Assembly: GCF_016863135.1 (NCBI RefSeq)
Contig: NZ_BOOH01000036.1
Coordinates: forward strand, 62,001-126,000
Origin: Planobispora longispora
GTDB taxonomy: Bacteria; Actinomycetota; Actinomycetes; Streptosporangiales; Streptosporangiaceae
Direction: 5' to 3'
DNA length: 64,000 bases
Part shown: piece by piece, positions 15,187 to 23,212 of the stretch
Layout of the letters: every line of letters starts with the position of its first letter
Numbering within the stretch: the stretch's first letter is position 1
Position numbers and translations under genes: made by a program
The notes under the pieces: generated by a model
Database searches by the model: none
The model's input: only the letters and a program-made list of their open reading frames with translations
What the model was told of the DNA's origin: nothing

Positions 15187-17031
15187 ATGACGGCCAGCGG
15201 ATGGAGCCTGCCCGGCTACACCGAGTTACGCGAGCTCGGCGCGGGAGGCGGCGGACGGGTGGTTCTCGCCCGGCACGACGCCTCCGGCATCGACGTCGCG
15301 ATCAAGTACCTGTCGGACGACCTCAGGGACGACCGGGACTTCCTGCCCCGGTTCCGTGAGGAGGCCAGGCTCCTGGTCGAGCTCACCGACCCGAACGTGG
15401 CCCAGCTCTACGAGTACGTGGAGGAGGCCGGGCACGCCGCGATCGTGATGGAGCTCGTCCAGGCCGTCTCCCTGCGCGAGCTCATCCGCGAGCACGGCTC
15501 CACCGGGCCGGAGGCCGCCCTCCTGGTGCTCAAGGGCTCGCTCATGGGCCTGGCCAAGGCGCACTCGATGGGCCTGGTGCACCGCGACTACAAGCCGGAG
15601 AACGTGCTCGTCCAGGCCGACGGCGCGAGCAAGCTGGTCGACTTCGGCATCGCCGTGCGCGCCGGCGAGGCGGACCGGCCCGCGGGCACCCCGCCCTACA
15701 TGGCGCCCGAGCAGTGGGGGAGCGCTCCGGCCTCCCCCGCCACGGACGTGTACGCCGCCACGGTGGTCTTCTTCGAGTGCCTCACCGGGCACCGGCCGTA
15801 CCGGGCGACCGAGCAGGTCGTGCTGCTGTACCAGCACATGAACGTCCCCGTCCCGGTCGAGGAGGTGCCCGAACCGGTCCGGGCCCTGGTCGCCCGGGGC
15901 CTGGCCAAGGATCCGATGGACCGGCCGGCCACCGCCGCCGGCTTCGTGGCCGAGCTGGAGGCCGCGGCCGTGGCCGGCTACGGCGAGGACTGGGAGGAGC
16001 GGGGGCGTCGCCACCTGGCCGCGCTGACGCTGCTGCTCCCGCTGATGTTCCGGGGCGGCCCGCCGGAGCCGTCGGGCGGGACCACCCTGTTCCGCACCGT
16101 GCTGAACACGATGCGGGGCAAGTCGGCGGGCATCGTGACCGGCGCCGGGCTGGCGCTCGTCGCGATCGGCGTCAGCGCCTACGTGCTGGCCGCCGGCCGT
16201 CCTCCGCAGGCCCAGAGCATCGACATCGCCGCGGCCACCGCGCCGACGTCCACGTCCCGGCCGCCGGGGTTCCCGATCCAGGAGACCCCGCCCCCGTCCC
16301 CGACGGATCCCCCGGCCGGCGCCGGATCACCCACGGGCGAGCCGTCCGAACCCGGCGGCGGCCTTCCCGAGGGCACCCCCGATCCGCCCGGCTCGTCCCC
16401 CACCGCGACGGAGGGCTCCGCCGGCGAGAGCCCCGCGGTCTCACCGACGGCCACTCCCTCCGGGAAACCGCCGGTGTCCACCCCCTCGGGCGGTTCCACG
16501 CCGACCCCGACCCCGACCCCCGCCCCCACGCCGACCCCGACGCCCACTCCTACGCCGACCCCCACCCCCACGCCGCGTCCCTCTCCCGAGGTGCGGCAGG
16601 TGGACGTGGTCCGGGCCGCGTTCAACGTCAGGGGCACGGCCGTCGCGTCGGTCTCGGTGAACGCCGCGAACACCCGGCCGGTGCGCCTGCGCGTCGTCTT
16701 CCGGGTGGGCCAGGCCGTCCAGCGGACGATCGTGCCGCTGTCGGGGGCGACGAACTACACCCAGACGGTCAGGTTCGCCTTCCCGAAGGCGCGCTGCGGC
16801 TCGACCTGGAGCGTGGTGGCGACCGGGCTGCCCTCGGGCCGGACCGACCAGGCACGCGGCCGGACGCCGGCGTGCCCGACCCCGACGGTCAAGCCCACCC
16901 CCACTCCCAAACCGACGCCCAAACCCCACACTCCCCCGGGTCCCGGGGACAGGCCGTCCCCCGATCCCGTCAAGACGACCTCCACCACTCCGTCGCCGAA
17001 GAAGACCCAGGAGCCCGGTCAAATCACATAA
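15187..17031 (+). CDS. Transmembrane Ser/Thr protein kinase with a Pro/Thr-rich tail
   Basis: The protein has 614 residues from ATG 15187, chosen because GGAGG (15177-15181) sits 5 bases upstream; a GTG at 15175 is in frame but lies before the Shine-Dalgarno. The kinase domain (about 10-265) has GAGGGGRV, VAIK (Lys40), HRDYKPENV (132-140), DFG (152-154) and APE (173-175), so it is catalytically complete. One membrane segment (about 314-336) follows. The outside part is Pro/Thr/Ser-rich with (PT)n repeats (about 430-465), then a compact beta-rich domain (about 470-565) and a second PT tail. It is the first of three linked kinase-like genes. Confidence 0.92.
   Translation: MTASGWSLPGYTELRELGAGGGGRVVLARHDASGIDVAIKYLSDDLRDDRDFLPRFREEARLLVELTDPNVAQLYEYVEEAGHAAIVMELVQAVSLRELIREHGSTGPEAALLVLKGSLMGLAKAHSMGLVHRDYKPENVLVQADGASKLVDFGIAVRAGEADRPAGTPPYMAPEQWGSAPASPATDVYAATVVFFECLTGHRPYRATEQVVLLYQHMNVPVPVEEVPEPVRALVARGLAKDPMDRPATAAGFVAELEAAAVAGYGEDWEERGRRHLAALTLLLPLMFRGGPPEPSGGTTLFRTVLNTMRGKSAGIVTGAGLALVAIGVSAYVLAAGRPPQAQSIDIAAATAPTSTSRPPGFPIQETPPPSPTDPPAGAGSPTGEPSEPGGGLPEGTPDPPGSSPTATEGSAGESPAVSPTATPSGKPPVSTPSGGSTPTPTPTPAPTPTPTPTPTPTPTPTPRPSPEVRQVDVVRAAFNVRGTAVASVSVNAANTRPVRLRVVFRVGQAVQRTIVPLSGATNYTQTVRFAFPKARCGSTWSVVATGLPSGRTDQARGRTPACPTPTVKPTPTPKPTPKPHTPPGPGDRPSPDPVKTTSTTPSPKKTQEPGQIT
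16495..16577 (+). repeat. Pro-Thr codon repeats in the kinase linker
   Basis: CCNACN-type codon pairs run nearly unbroken and encode a (PT)n stretch that probably spans the cell wall. A shorter copy occurs in the tail (about 16880-16920) and in the neighbouring kinase (about 18510-18590). Confidence 0.7.
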
Positions 17032-17152
17032 TTCCTGGTCATAGCCCCCTCATCGATAGCAAGTATCAATTAATCAGCGGAATCCGTGATCTCATGGCTA
17101 AACTACGGTCCGTCTGTTACGGGTGGGGGCCCAGGCAACTGAGGAGACCGTT

Positions 17153-18772
17153 ATGTACGGCACGTCATCGGCCTGGCGAGTCCCTGGCTACACGGAGATT
17201 CGCGAGCTGGGCGCCGGCGCCGGCGGACGCGTGGTGATGGCCCGGCACGATGCCGAGGGCGTTCTGGTCGCGATCAAGTATCTGTCCGAGGAACTCCGCG
17301 GCGACGTCAGCTTCGTGGCCCGCTTCCGGCACGAGGCCCGGATGCTGCACACCCTGCAGGACCGGCACACCGTGCGGCTGTACGACTATGTGGAGACCGG
17401 CCAGGGCGCGGCCATCGTGATGGAGCTGGTGGACGGCGTCTCCCTGCGCGCCATCCTCCGGTCGGAGGGGCCGACCGGTCCCGAGGCCGCGCTGCTGGTG
17501 CTCAAGGGCTCGCTCCTGGGCCTGTCCGCCGCGCACAAGGCCGGAGTCGTGCACCGCGACTTCAAGCCGGAGAACGTCCTGGTCGAGGCCGACGGCATGA
17601 GCCGGCTCGTCGACTTCGGCATCGCGGTCCGCTCCGGCGACGGGGACGCTCCCGCGGGCACCCCGCCCTACATGGCGCCCGAGCAGTGGACGGGCTCCTC
17701 CGCCGGGACGAGCACCGACGTCTACGCGGCCACCGTCGTCTTCTTCGAGTGCCTGACGGGCACCCGGCCCTTCCGCGCGCAGAGCATCCCCGCGCTCGCC
17801 CGGCAGCACCAGGCCATGCCGCCCCCCGTCGAGGAGGTCCCGGCCGGGCTGCGGGGCCTGGTCGAGCGCGGCCTGGCCAAGCACCCGGGCGACCGCCCGC
17901 CGACCGCCGCCGCCTTCCTCACCGAGCTGGAGGCCGTGGCCTCCGAGGCCTACGGGCCGGACTGGCAGCAGCGCGGACGCCGCCGGCTCGCCGGGATGGC
18001 CGGGCTGCTGGCGACGCTGTTCCCGAGGGAGGAGGAGGCGCCGGAGATCGACACCTCGCTCGCGGAGACCGATCTCGGGGACGGCGACTCCGCGTCGCTG
18101 CTGAGCAGGATGGGCGTCAAGATCGCGATCGGCACCGCCTGCGTCGCGGTGATCGCCATGGTGGCCGTCCTGCTGACCGGTTCCGACAGCAGCACCGCGC
18201 TCGACACCCAGAGCGCGGCCACCACCCCGACCGCGGCGCCCTCGGACCCGCCGGAGACGGTCCCGCCCGACGAGGAGACCGAGGCGCCCGCCGACGTGCC
18301 CGCGGAGGAGAGCCCCGAGCCGACCCCCACCCCGGCCGTGACCGAGGCCGGCAACCCTCCGCCGGTGGCGCCCACCACCGCCTCCCCGACGCCCGAACCG
18401 ACGGCGACGCCCAGCCCGAAGCCGACCCGGAAGCCGACGAAGAAGCCGACCCCCACCCCGACGGAGGAGGAAAGCCCCATCACCGGCATCCCGGATACGC
18501 CGATCCCTCGAACCCCCACGCCGACCCCGACGTCCGTCCCGACGACACCCCCCGCGCCGACGCCCACCCCGACGCCCACCGCGACCGTGACCACCACCTC
18601 GCCCGGCGGCGGGGACGGCGGCGAGCCCACCGAGCCGCGGCGTGAACCCGCTCCCGCGGCGGCCGCGGCCCCCTCGGCCCTCCTGGCCCTGGGGCTGGTG
18701 ACGAGCGGCGCGGTTCCGTTCACACTGACGGTGAAGCGAGGAATGGCGGGAAGGCATCGGAGGCGGCGGTAG
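17153..18772 (+). CDS. Transmembrane Ser/Thr protein kinase, paralogue of the upstream gene
   Basis: The protein has 539 residues; the ATG at 17153 is preceded by GAGGAG, while an in-frame GTG at 17123 has no such site. The catalytic domain (about 10-270) is closely similar to the upstream kinase, with GAGAGGRV, VAIKYL, HRDFKPENV, DFG and APEQW all intact. A membrane helix lies at about 322-343, followed by a Pro/Thr/Glu linker with PT repeats. Unlike the upstream kinase, the C-terminus (about 500-525) is an Ala/Leu-rich hydrophobic stretch followed by Arg/Lys, perhaps a second membrane helix. The gene pair looks like a tandem duplication that diverged outside the catalytic domain. Confidence 0.9.
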   Translation: MYGTSSAWRVPGYTEIRELGAGAGGRVVMARHDAEGVLVAIKYLSEELRGDVSFVARFRHEARMLHTLQDRHTVRLYDYVETGQGAAIVMELVDGVSLRAILRSEGPTGPEAALLVLKGSLLGLSAAHKAGVVHRDFKPENVLVEADGMSRLVDFGIAVRSGDGDAPAGTPPYMAPEQWTGSSAGTSTDVYAATVVFFECLTGTRPFRAQSIPALARQHQAMPPPVEEVPAGLRGLVERGLAKHPGDRPPTAAAFLTELEAVASEAYGPDWQQRGRRRLAGMAGLLATLFPREEEAPEIDTSLAETDLGDGDSASLLSRMGVKIAIGTACVAVIAMVAVLLTGSDSSTALDTQSAATTPTAAPSDPPETVPPDEETEAPADVPAEESPEPTPTPAVTEAGNPPPVAPTTASPTPEPTATPSPKPTRKPTKKPTPTPTEEESPITGIPDTPIPRTPTPTPTSVPTTPPAPTPTPTPTATVTTTSPGGGDGGEPTEPRREPAPAAAAAPSALLALGLVTSGAVPFTLTVKRGMAGRHRRRR

Positions 18773-18792
18773 ATGGCGGGGCGAGCACGACC

Positions 18793-20208
18793 ATGAACGT
18801 CAATCGGGGGGACATCGCCGGATTCCGGCTGACCGGGCGGACCTGGATCGGCGAGCTGGGCACGTGGTCCTCGGCCGCGTCGGCCGAGGGCCGGCCGGCG
18901 AGCGTGCTCAGGTTCGATCCTCGGCTCATCACCCACTCCGCGACACGTGACCGGGTGGTCGCGGCCGTGGTCGACGACCGCCGCCTGGTCCAGGGCGGGC
19001 TGACCGGGCTGATCCCCGTCGCCGACCTGATCGCCGCGCAGAACGAGGTGTGGCTGATCACCGCGGATCCGGTCAGCCCGACGGTGACCGACCTGCTGGC
19101 CGACACGCCCGGCGTGCCGCGGCCCGACGCGGGCAGTGCGGCCACCGTCCTGGTGGAGACCGCGCAGACCCTGCTGGCCGTGCACGCCGCCGGGCTCGCC
19201 CACGGGGCGCTGCACCCCGGCACCGTGGTGATCGCTCCGGGCGGGACGGCCCTGCTCGCCGAGCGCGGGCTGGCCGACGCCCTGCACGGACGGCCTCCCG
19301 CTCCGGAACGGGACGTGGCCGCCTGGGCGTCGCTCGCCCGGGGACTGGCCGCGACCTGGGCGGCGTCCTCTCCCCAGGCCGCCGATCTGCTCGAACGGGC
19401 GGCGGCGACCGCCTCCACCCGGGGCCTCGCCGCCGCCCGCGACGCCCTGCTGGCCGGGCGTGATCTCCTGCCGCCGGGATTCCCGGCCCGTGACCGGCTC
19501 GTGGAGACCACCCACTGGTGGACGGCCCGCGAGACCTCGCCCCAGGCCGGGCACCCGGTCGCGGCTCCGGCCGTCACGGCGCGGGCGGACGAGGGAGACA
19601 TCGTCACCCTGCTGCACGTGCCGGGGACGTCGAGCGCGCCGGAGAGGGGCGGCGACCGTACCGAGGACGTCGTCATGCGGTTCGGGCCGGGAGTGCCGAC
19701 GGAGACGCCCGCGGAGCGGATCTGGCGCACGGGCAGGGAGCAGCAGCCCACCCTCCTGCCCGGGGAGCAGGCGCGGGTGGCCCGGCCCTCGGCCGTACGG
19801 CGCCGCCGCACGGTGCTCTCCTCGGTGATCCTCGCCCTGATGGTGGCGCTGGGCGTGATCGTCTGGCTGCTGCGCGGGGCGGCGACGCCCCTGGCCGTGT
19901 CGGAGGTCGAGGTGGTCACCCCCAAGAAGACCCAGGGATGCGACACGACGGTCAAGATCCGCGGGGTCCTCACCACCAACGGGGAGGCCGGAGAGATCCA
20001 CTATCAGTGGAGACGCAGCGACAAGAAGGCCCCGATCGAGCAGACCGACACGGTGGCGGCCGGGGAGACCTCGCACGAGGTGAGTCTCGACTGGACCGTC
20101 AAGGGCGAGGGGAGCTTCAAGGGAACGGCCACCCTGCGGCTGCTCTCGCCGGTGCCCGAGGGCACGAAGCTCGAGGACAAGGCGAGCTTCACCTACCGGT
20201 GCTCATGA
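18793..20208 (+). CDS. Membrane pseudokinase with an extracytoplasmic beta-rich domain
   Basis: The 471-residue protein has a kinase-like N-terminal region (about 1-235) that lacks the catalytic residues. The glycine loop is absent, and the HRD-type segment reads HGALHPGTVVI (136-146), with His/Pro in place of Arg-Asp. No DFG is visible. This matches pseudokinases such as the MviN-associated or HGxLHPxNV group, which act as scaffolds or sensors. A membrane helix (about 340-362) and a compact C-terminal domain with two Cys (about 380-471) follow. It starts 20 bases after the second kinase, so it is probably co-transcribed and may be a partner or substrate of the two active kinases. Confidence 0.82.
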   Translation: MNVNRGDIAGFRLTGRTWIGELGTWSSAASAEGRPASVLRFDPRLITHSATRDRVVAAVVDDRRLVQGGLTGLIPVADLIAAQNEVWLITADPVSPTVTDLLADTPGVPRPDAGSAATVLVETAQTLLAVHAAGLAHGALHPGTVVIAPGGTALLAERGLADALHGRPPAPERDVAAWASLARGLAATWAASSPQAADLLERAAATASTRGLAAARDALLAGRDLLPPGFPARDRLVETTHWWTARETSPQAGHPVAAPAVTARADEGDIVTLLHVPGTSSAPERGGDRTEDVVMRFGPGVPTETPAERIWRTGREQQPTLLPGEQARVARPSAVRRRRTVLSSVILALMVALGVIVWLLRGAATPLAVSEVEVVTPKKTQGCDTTVKIRGVLTTNGEAGEIHYQWRRSDKKAPIEQTDTVAAGETSHEVSLDWTVKGEGSFKGTATLRLLSPVPEGTKLEDKASFTYRCS

Positions 20209-20270
20209 ACGTCCGCTGATGTTCATGAACGTCCTCGGCGCCACGGAATGCGGCACATTCCGGTTCTTAC

Positions 20271-20276
20271 TACTCT
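20271..20276 (+). promoter_or_regulatory. -10 box TACTCT of a likely leaderless DUF2510 transcript
   Basis: TACTCT ends 7 bases before the ATG at 20284, where no ribosome-binding site exists. The same hexamer at the same distance precedes orn (21729-21734). Confidence 0.55.
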
Positions 20277-20283
20277 GACGGCC

Positions 20284-21717
20284 ATGACCACGCAGACCCC
20301 CGCAGGCTGGTATCCCGATCCCTACGGCTCTCCGCAGCTGCGCTGGTGGGACGGGAACCAGTGGACCGACGCCACCCACCCGGCGGAAGCGGCGGCCGGA
20401 CAGGCACCGGGACCTCAGCCGGACCGGTCGTTCCCGCCGCAGAGCACGGGGCCCCACGCGGCCTCCGCGCCGCCCCAGGCGGGCACGCCGCCCCGGCCTG
20501 AGCAGCCCCAGTGGGGCGGCGCTCCCGGCGACACGGCGCAGCTGCCGACCCCGGGATACGCCCCGCCGGACGGCGGTTTCGCCAGTCCCGGCGGCCCCCA
20601 GCAGAGCGGGCCTCAGCAGGACGGGCCTCAGCAGAGCGGCGCCTTCCCTGGTCCCGGCGGACCTCAGCACAGCGGACCCTTCCCTGGTCCCGGCGGCCCC
20701 CAGCAGGCCGGAGCCTTCCCGGGACCCGGCGGCCCTCAGCACAGCGGACCCTTCGCCGGTCCTCACGCCCACCACCAGGGCGGGGCCTTCGCCGGTGGAC
20801 CCCAGCAGGCCGGAGCCTTCCCCGGCCCCGGCGGCCCTCACCAGGGCGGCCCGTTCCCCGGCGGCCCCCAGCAGGCCGGGCCCTTCCCGGGTCCCGGGGG
20901 ACCTCACCAGGGCGGAGCCTTCCCCGGCCCCGGCGGCCCCCAGCCCGGAGGCAAGAGCCCGCTTCCCTGGATCCTGGGCGGTGTCGGGGCGGTCATTCTG
21001 GTCGTCGCGATCGTGTTCGGGGCCATGTACCTGCTCGACACGGATCGCAACCCGACCGCGAGCGGCTCCACTTCCGCGCCGACCGCCACGGCCCAGCAGC
21101 CCACCGCCGAGCCGACCCCCACTCCCACTCCCACGCCCTCGCCCACCGCGGCCCCGCCGTCCGCGGGCCCGCTCCCCCAGCCGAAGGACGGGCGCGTCGA
21201 GGACCCCGTGACCGGCCTGTCCTACGACTACCCCGGTGACGAGTGGATCGTCCCCACCGACAACGGCAACAACCCGCTCGGGATCGTGTGGACCAGCGGG
21301 ATCCTGGCGATGTCCCATGAGAACTACGACGGCCAGGGGAGCAACTGGCTCGGCAACGTCTTCACCGCCGAGCTTCCCGAGGAGGCCGGGTACAGCGGGC
21401 CCGCGAGCGCGAAGGTCGCGGCGGAGGCGGTGCTGAACGCGCTCGAGCCGACCTTCTACTCGCCCAAGCACACGAAGAAGATCGTCGAGAGCAAGGCCGT
21501 CAAGGTCAGCGGCAAGGACGCCTGGCAGCTCTCGGTCGAGCTGGACTTCACCGGGATCTCCAAGGCCAGCGGCTGGAAGTGGAAGAAGGAACGGGCCACC
21601 TTCGTGATCGTGGACCGGGGGGCGGACAAGCGTCCGGGGCTGGTGTACATCTCCATCCCGGACAACCTCGATTCCTCGCTGACCGACCGTGTGCTCACGT
21701 CGCTCAAGCTCTCGTAA
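20284..21717 (+). CDS. DUF2510 membrane protein with Pro/Gly/Gln repeats
   Basis: The protein has 477 residues from ATG 20284 (an ATG at 20248 is in frame but lies upstream of the promoter-like hexamer). The N-terminal PAGWYPDPYGSPQLRWWDG and NQWTDATH segments are the DUF2510 domain, a short WW-like motif common in actinobacterial membrane proteins. Residues about 100-222 are repeats of PGPGGPQQAGAFPG type. A single membrane helix (about 227-250) leads to a PT-rich linker and a folded extracytoplasmic domain (about 300-477). The exact function is unknown; such proteins are usually envelope-associated. It is followed closely by orn. Confidence 0.82.
   Translation: MTTQTPAGWYPDPYGSPQLRWWDGNQWTDATHPAEAAAGQAPGPQPDRSFPPQSTGPHAASAPPQAGTPPRPEQPQWGGAPGDTAQLPTPGYAPPDGGFASPGGPQQSGPQQDGPQQSGAFPGPGGPQHSGPFPGPGGPQQAGAFPGPGGPQHSGPFAGPHAHHQGGAFAGGPQQAGAFPGPGGPHQGGPFPGGPQQAGPFPGPGGPHQGGAFPGPGGPQPGGKSPLPWILGGVGAVILVVAIVFGAMYLLDTDRNPTASGSTSAPTATAQQPTAEPTPTPTPTPSPTAAPPSAGPLPQPKDGRVEDPVTGLSYDYPGDEWIVPTDNGNNPLGIVWTSGILAMSHENYDGQGSNWLGNVFTAELPEEAGYSGPASAKVAAEAVLNALEPTFYSPKHTKKIVESKAVKVSGKDAWQLSVELDFTGISKASGWKWKKERATFVIVDRGADKRPGLVYISIPDNLDSSLTDRVLTSLKLS
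20590..20950 (+). repeat. In-frame tandem repeats encoding PGGPQ/H-(Q)xGxFPGP units
   Basis: Roughly a dozen degenerate units of 27-36 bases encode Pro/Gly/Gln-rich peptides in the cytoplasmic part of the DUF2510 protein. The copies are alike at DNA level, so copy number may vary between strains. Confidence 0.75.
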
Positions 21718-21728
21718 GCGGAGGGCAT

Positions 21729-21734
21729 TACTCT
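21729..21734 (+). promoter_or_regulatory. -10 box TACTCT of a likely leaderless orn transcript
   Basis: TACTCT ends 7 bases before the orn ATG (21742), with no Shine-Dalgarno between, matching the element before the DUF2510 gene. Confidence 0.55.
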
Positions 21735-21741
21735 GAAGTCT

Positions 21742-22344
21742 ATGAGTGACCTGCTGGTCTGGATCGACTGTGAGATGACCGGGCTCGACCTCGGCCGTGA
21801 CGCCCTCGTCGAGGTGGCCTGCGTGGTCACCGACGGCGAGCTCAACCAGTTGGACGAGGGGGTCGACATCGTCATCAAGCCCCCGCCGGAGGCGCTGGAG
21901 CAGATGTCGGAGGTGGTGCGGGAGATGCACACCGCCTCCGGGCTGCTCGCCGCGTTGAGCACCGGTGTCACGCTCGCCGAGGCCGAGGCCCTCGTCCTGG
22001 AATACATCAAGAAGCACGTGCCGGAGCCGAAGAAGGCCCCGCTGTGCGGGAATTCCATCGCCACCGACCGCTCGTTCATCGCACGCGACATGCCGACCGT
22101 GGACGCCTTCCTGCACTATCGGATGATCGATGTCTCCTCGGTGAAGGAACTGGCCCGGCGCTGGTACCCCCGGGTGTACTTCGCCTCCCCGGAGAAGCAG
22201 GGCGGTCACCGGGCTCTGGCCGACATCGTCGAGAGCATCCGCGAGCTGCGCTACTACCGGGCGGCCGTCTTCGTGGCCCCGCCGGGCCCCGACTCCGCCA
22301 CGGCCCGCGAACTCGCCGAGGGAGTCTCCGCCGCGAAGCCCTGA
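21742..22344 (+). CDS. orn: Oligoribonuclease
   Basis: The 200-residue protein is a 3'-5' exonuclease that degrades 2-5-nt RNAs and pGpG, finishing RNA turnover and c-di-GMP breakdown. The DEDDh motifs are all present: [14 protein letters not shown] (7-20; Asp9, Glu11), [16 protein letters not shown] (about 101-116; Asp107), and [14 protein letters not shown] (about 155-168; His155, Asp160). The length is normal for the family (180-200). In actinomycetes orn is required for normal growth and development. It has a likely leaderless start and is followed by a tRNA-His gene 231 bases downstream. Confidence 0.97.
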   Translation: MSDLLVWIDCEMTGLDLGRDALVEVACVVTDGELNQLDEGVDIVIKPPPEALEQMSEVVREMHTASGLLAALSTGVTLAEAEALVLEYIKKHVPEPKKAPLCGNSIATDRSFIARDMPTVDAFLHYRMIDVSSVKELARRWYPRVYFASPEKQGGHRALADIVESIRELRYYRAAVFVAPPGPDSATARELAEGVSAAKP

Positions 22345-22516
22345 CGGGAGCCGGTCACCAGCCCCCGAGCCGCGATGCACGGCATCGCCATGAACCCGCG
22401 AGGGGGCGCCGGTGAACCAACCGAGGAACGCCCGCAGCGAGGAACGAGCGAGGACGTGACGAGAGCGGGAGCCGGTCACCAGCCCCCGAGCCGCGATGCA
22501 CGGCATCGCCATAAAC
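22345..22516. repeat. 51-bp direct repeat (one mismatch) between orn and tRNA-His
   Basis: Copies at 22345-22395 and 22466-22516 are offset by 121 bases and identical except for one position (22392 G, 22513 A). The first begins right after the orn stop; the second ends 59 bases before the tRNA. No reading frame spans them. A local duplication is the simplest reading, and an old integration scar next to the tRNA is possible. Confidence 0.8.
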
Positions 22517-22544
22517 GGGGTGCGTGAGAACTCCCAAACACCGC

Positions 22545-22550
22545 TACACT
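22545..22550 (+). promoter_or_regulatory. Candidate -10 box for tRNA-His
   Basis: TACACT lies 25 bases upstream of the mature tRNA 5' end. No good -35 box is visible at the expected distance. Confidence 0.4.
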
Positions 22551-22575
22551 TTTCATGTGCCGCTGCGGCGGACAT

Positions 22576-22649
22576 GGTGGGCGTAGCTCAGTTGGCAGAG
22601 CGCCAGGTTGTGGTCCTGGATGCCGGGGGTTCAAGTCCCCTCGCTCACC
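22576..22649 (+). tRNA. tRNA-His (GTG anticodon)
   Basis: The cloverleaf reads by eye. The acceptor stem pairs 22577-22583 with 22642-22648 (one G-T pair), and the anticodon stem CCAGG/CCTGG encloses loop TTGTGGT with anticodon GTG at 22610-22612. The T arm GGGGG-TTCAAGT-CCCCT lies at 22625-22641. The extra G at position -1 (22576) faces C at 22649, the His-tRNA identity pair. CCA is not encoded. Confidence 0.96.
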
Positions 22650-22670
22650 CTAGGGGGAAGATCCCCAGGT

Positions 22671-22704
22671 CGGAAGGCCCGGTCGGTGATGACCGGGCCT
22701 TCCG
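22671..22704 (+). terminator. Terminator after tRNA-His
   Basis: A 14-bp perfect stem (22671-22684 with 22691-22704) and a 6-base loop lie 21 bases after the tRNA. A short TTTC follows after CG. Confidence 0.8.
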
Positions 22705-22955
22705 CGTTTCCGGGGTCCGTTCCCGGGCGATGCCCCGCACGTCGCGCGCGGCGGCTGACGGCTCCGGGCCGTCCGCCGCGGGGGCGGGGCGGGGACGCCG
22801 CGGCCGGCCCCGCCCTTCGCGACCGGCCGTCGCATTTCTTCCTACTTTCGACTTATCCACCAAAGAAGGATGTTGCGGGTTATGCTCGCTCCTATCGCTA
22901 CGCCGTAAGTCCGGGGGCCTCGGCGACCTGATCGTGTTGCTGCGACGGAGGCCGG
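22705..22955. other. Non-coding stretch before the LuxR gene
   Basis: GC-rich sequence without a credible gene extends to about 22830, then an AT-richer patch (22830-22910) probably holds the promoter of the LuxR-type gene. TTGCGG and TATGCT-like hexamers are there, but no spacing is convincing. I see nothing else. Confidence 0.4.
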
Positions 22956-23204
22956 ATGAGAGTCGACGATGCCGGGTTCAACGCCGAACCCAGAGTCGTT
23001 ACGGGCTTGAGCAGGCGCGAGACGGAGGTCATGGAGCTGATCGCGAACGGTCACTCCAACGGGGAGATCGCCCGCCACCTGTTCCTGAGCGAGAAGACCG
23101 TCAAGAACCACGTGAACCGGATCTACGCCAAGCTCGGCGTGGACTCGCGAATGACCGCGATCGACGTCTGGCTGGAGCAGGCGCCACGCGACACTCCCCG
23201 CTGA
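22956..23204 (+). CDS. Stand-alone LuxR-type HTH protein
   Basis: The protein has 82 residues and is almost entirely a GerE/LuxR DNA-binding domain (18-69: [17 protein letters not shown], then [17 protein letters not shown] and [11 protein letters not shown]). There is no receiver, PAS or autoinducer domain, so it resembles small regulators of the GerE/WhiE-associated or BldM-partner type. GGAGG lies 5 bases before the ATG. Because the domain dimerises through its last helix, it could bind DNA alone or pair with a longer NarL-type regulator. The target is unknown. It is convergent with lat 8 bases away. Confidence 0.9.
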   Translation: MRVDDAGFNAEPRVVTGLSRRETEVMELIANGHSNGEIARHLFLSEKTVKNHVNRIYAKLGVDSRMTAIDVWLEQAPRDTPR

Positions 23205-23212
23205 CCGGCCCG

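Noticed and set aside
17083-17120. ECF-type promoter before the second kinase (GGAATC ... CTAAACT)
   Set aside because: Only loose resemblance; no defined consensus to support it.
20203-22575. 790-codon minus-strand frame opposite the DUF2510 gene and orn
   Set aside because: Low-complexity shadow of the PGGPQ repeats and of orn.
22576-22649. Possible integrated element at tRNA-His
   Set aside because: No integrase or phage gene, and no repeat of the tRNA 3' end was found nearby; only a local 51-bp repeat.
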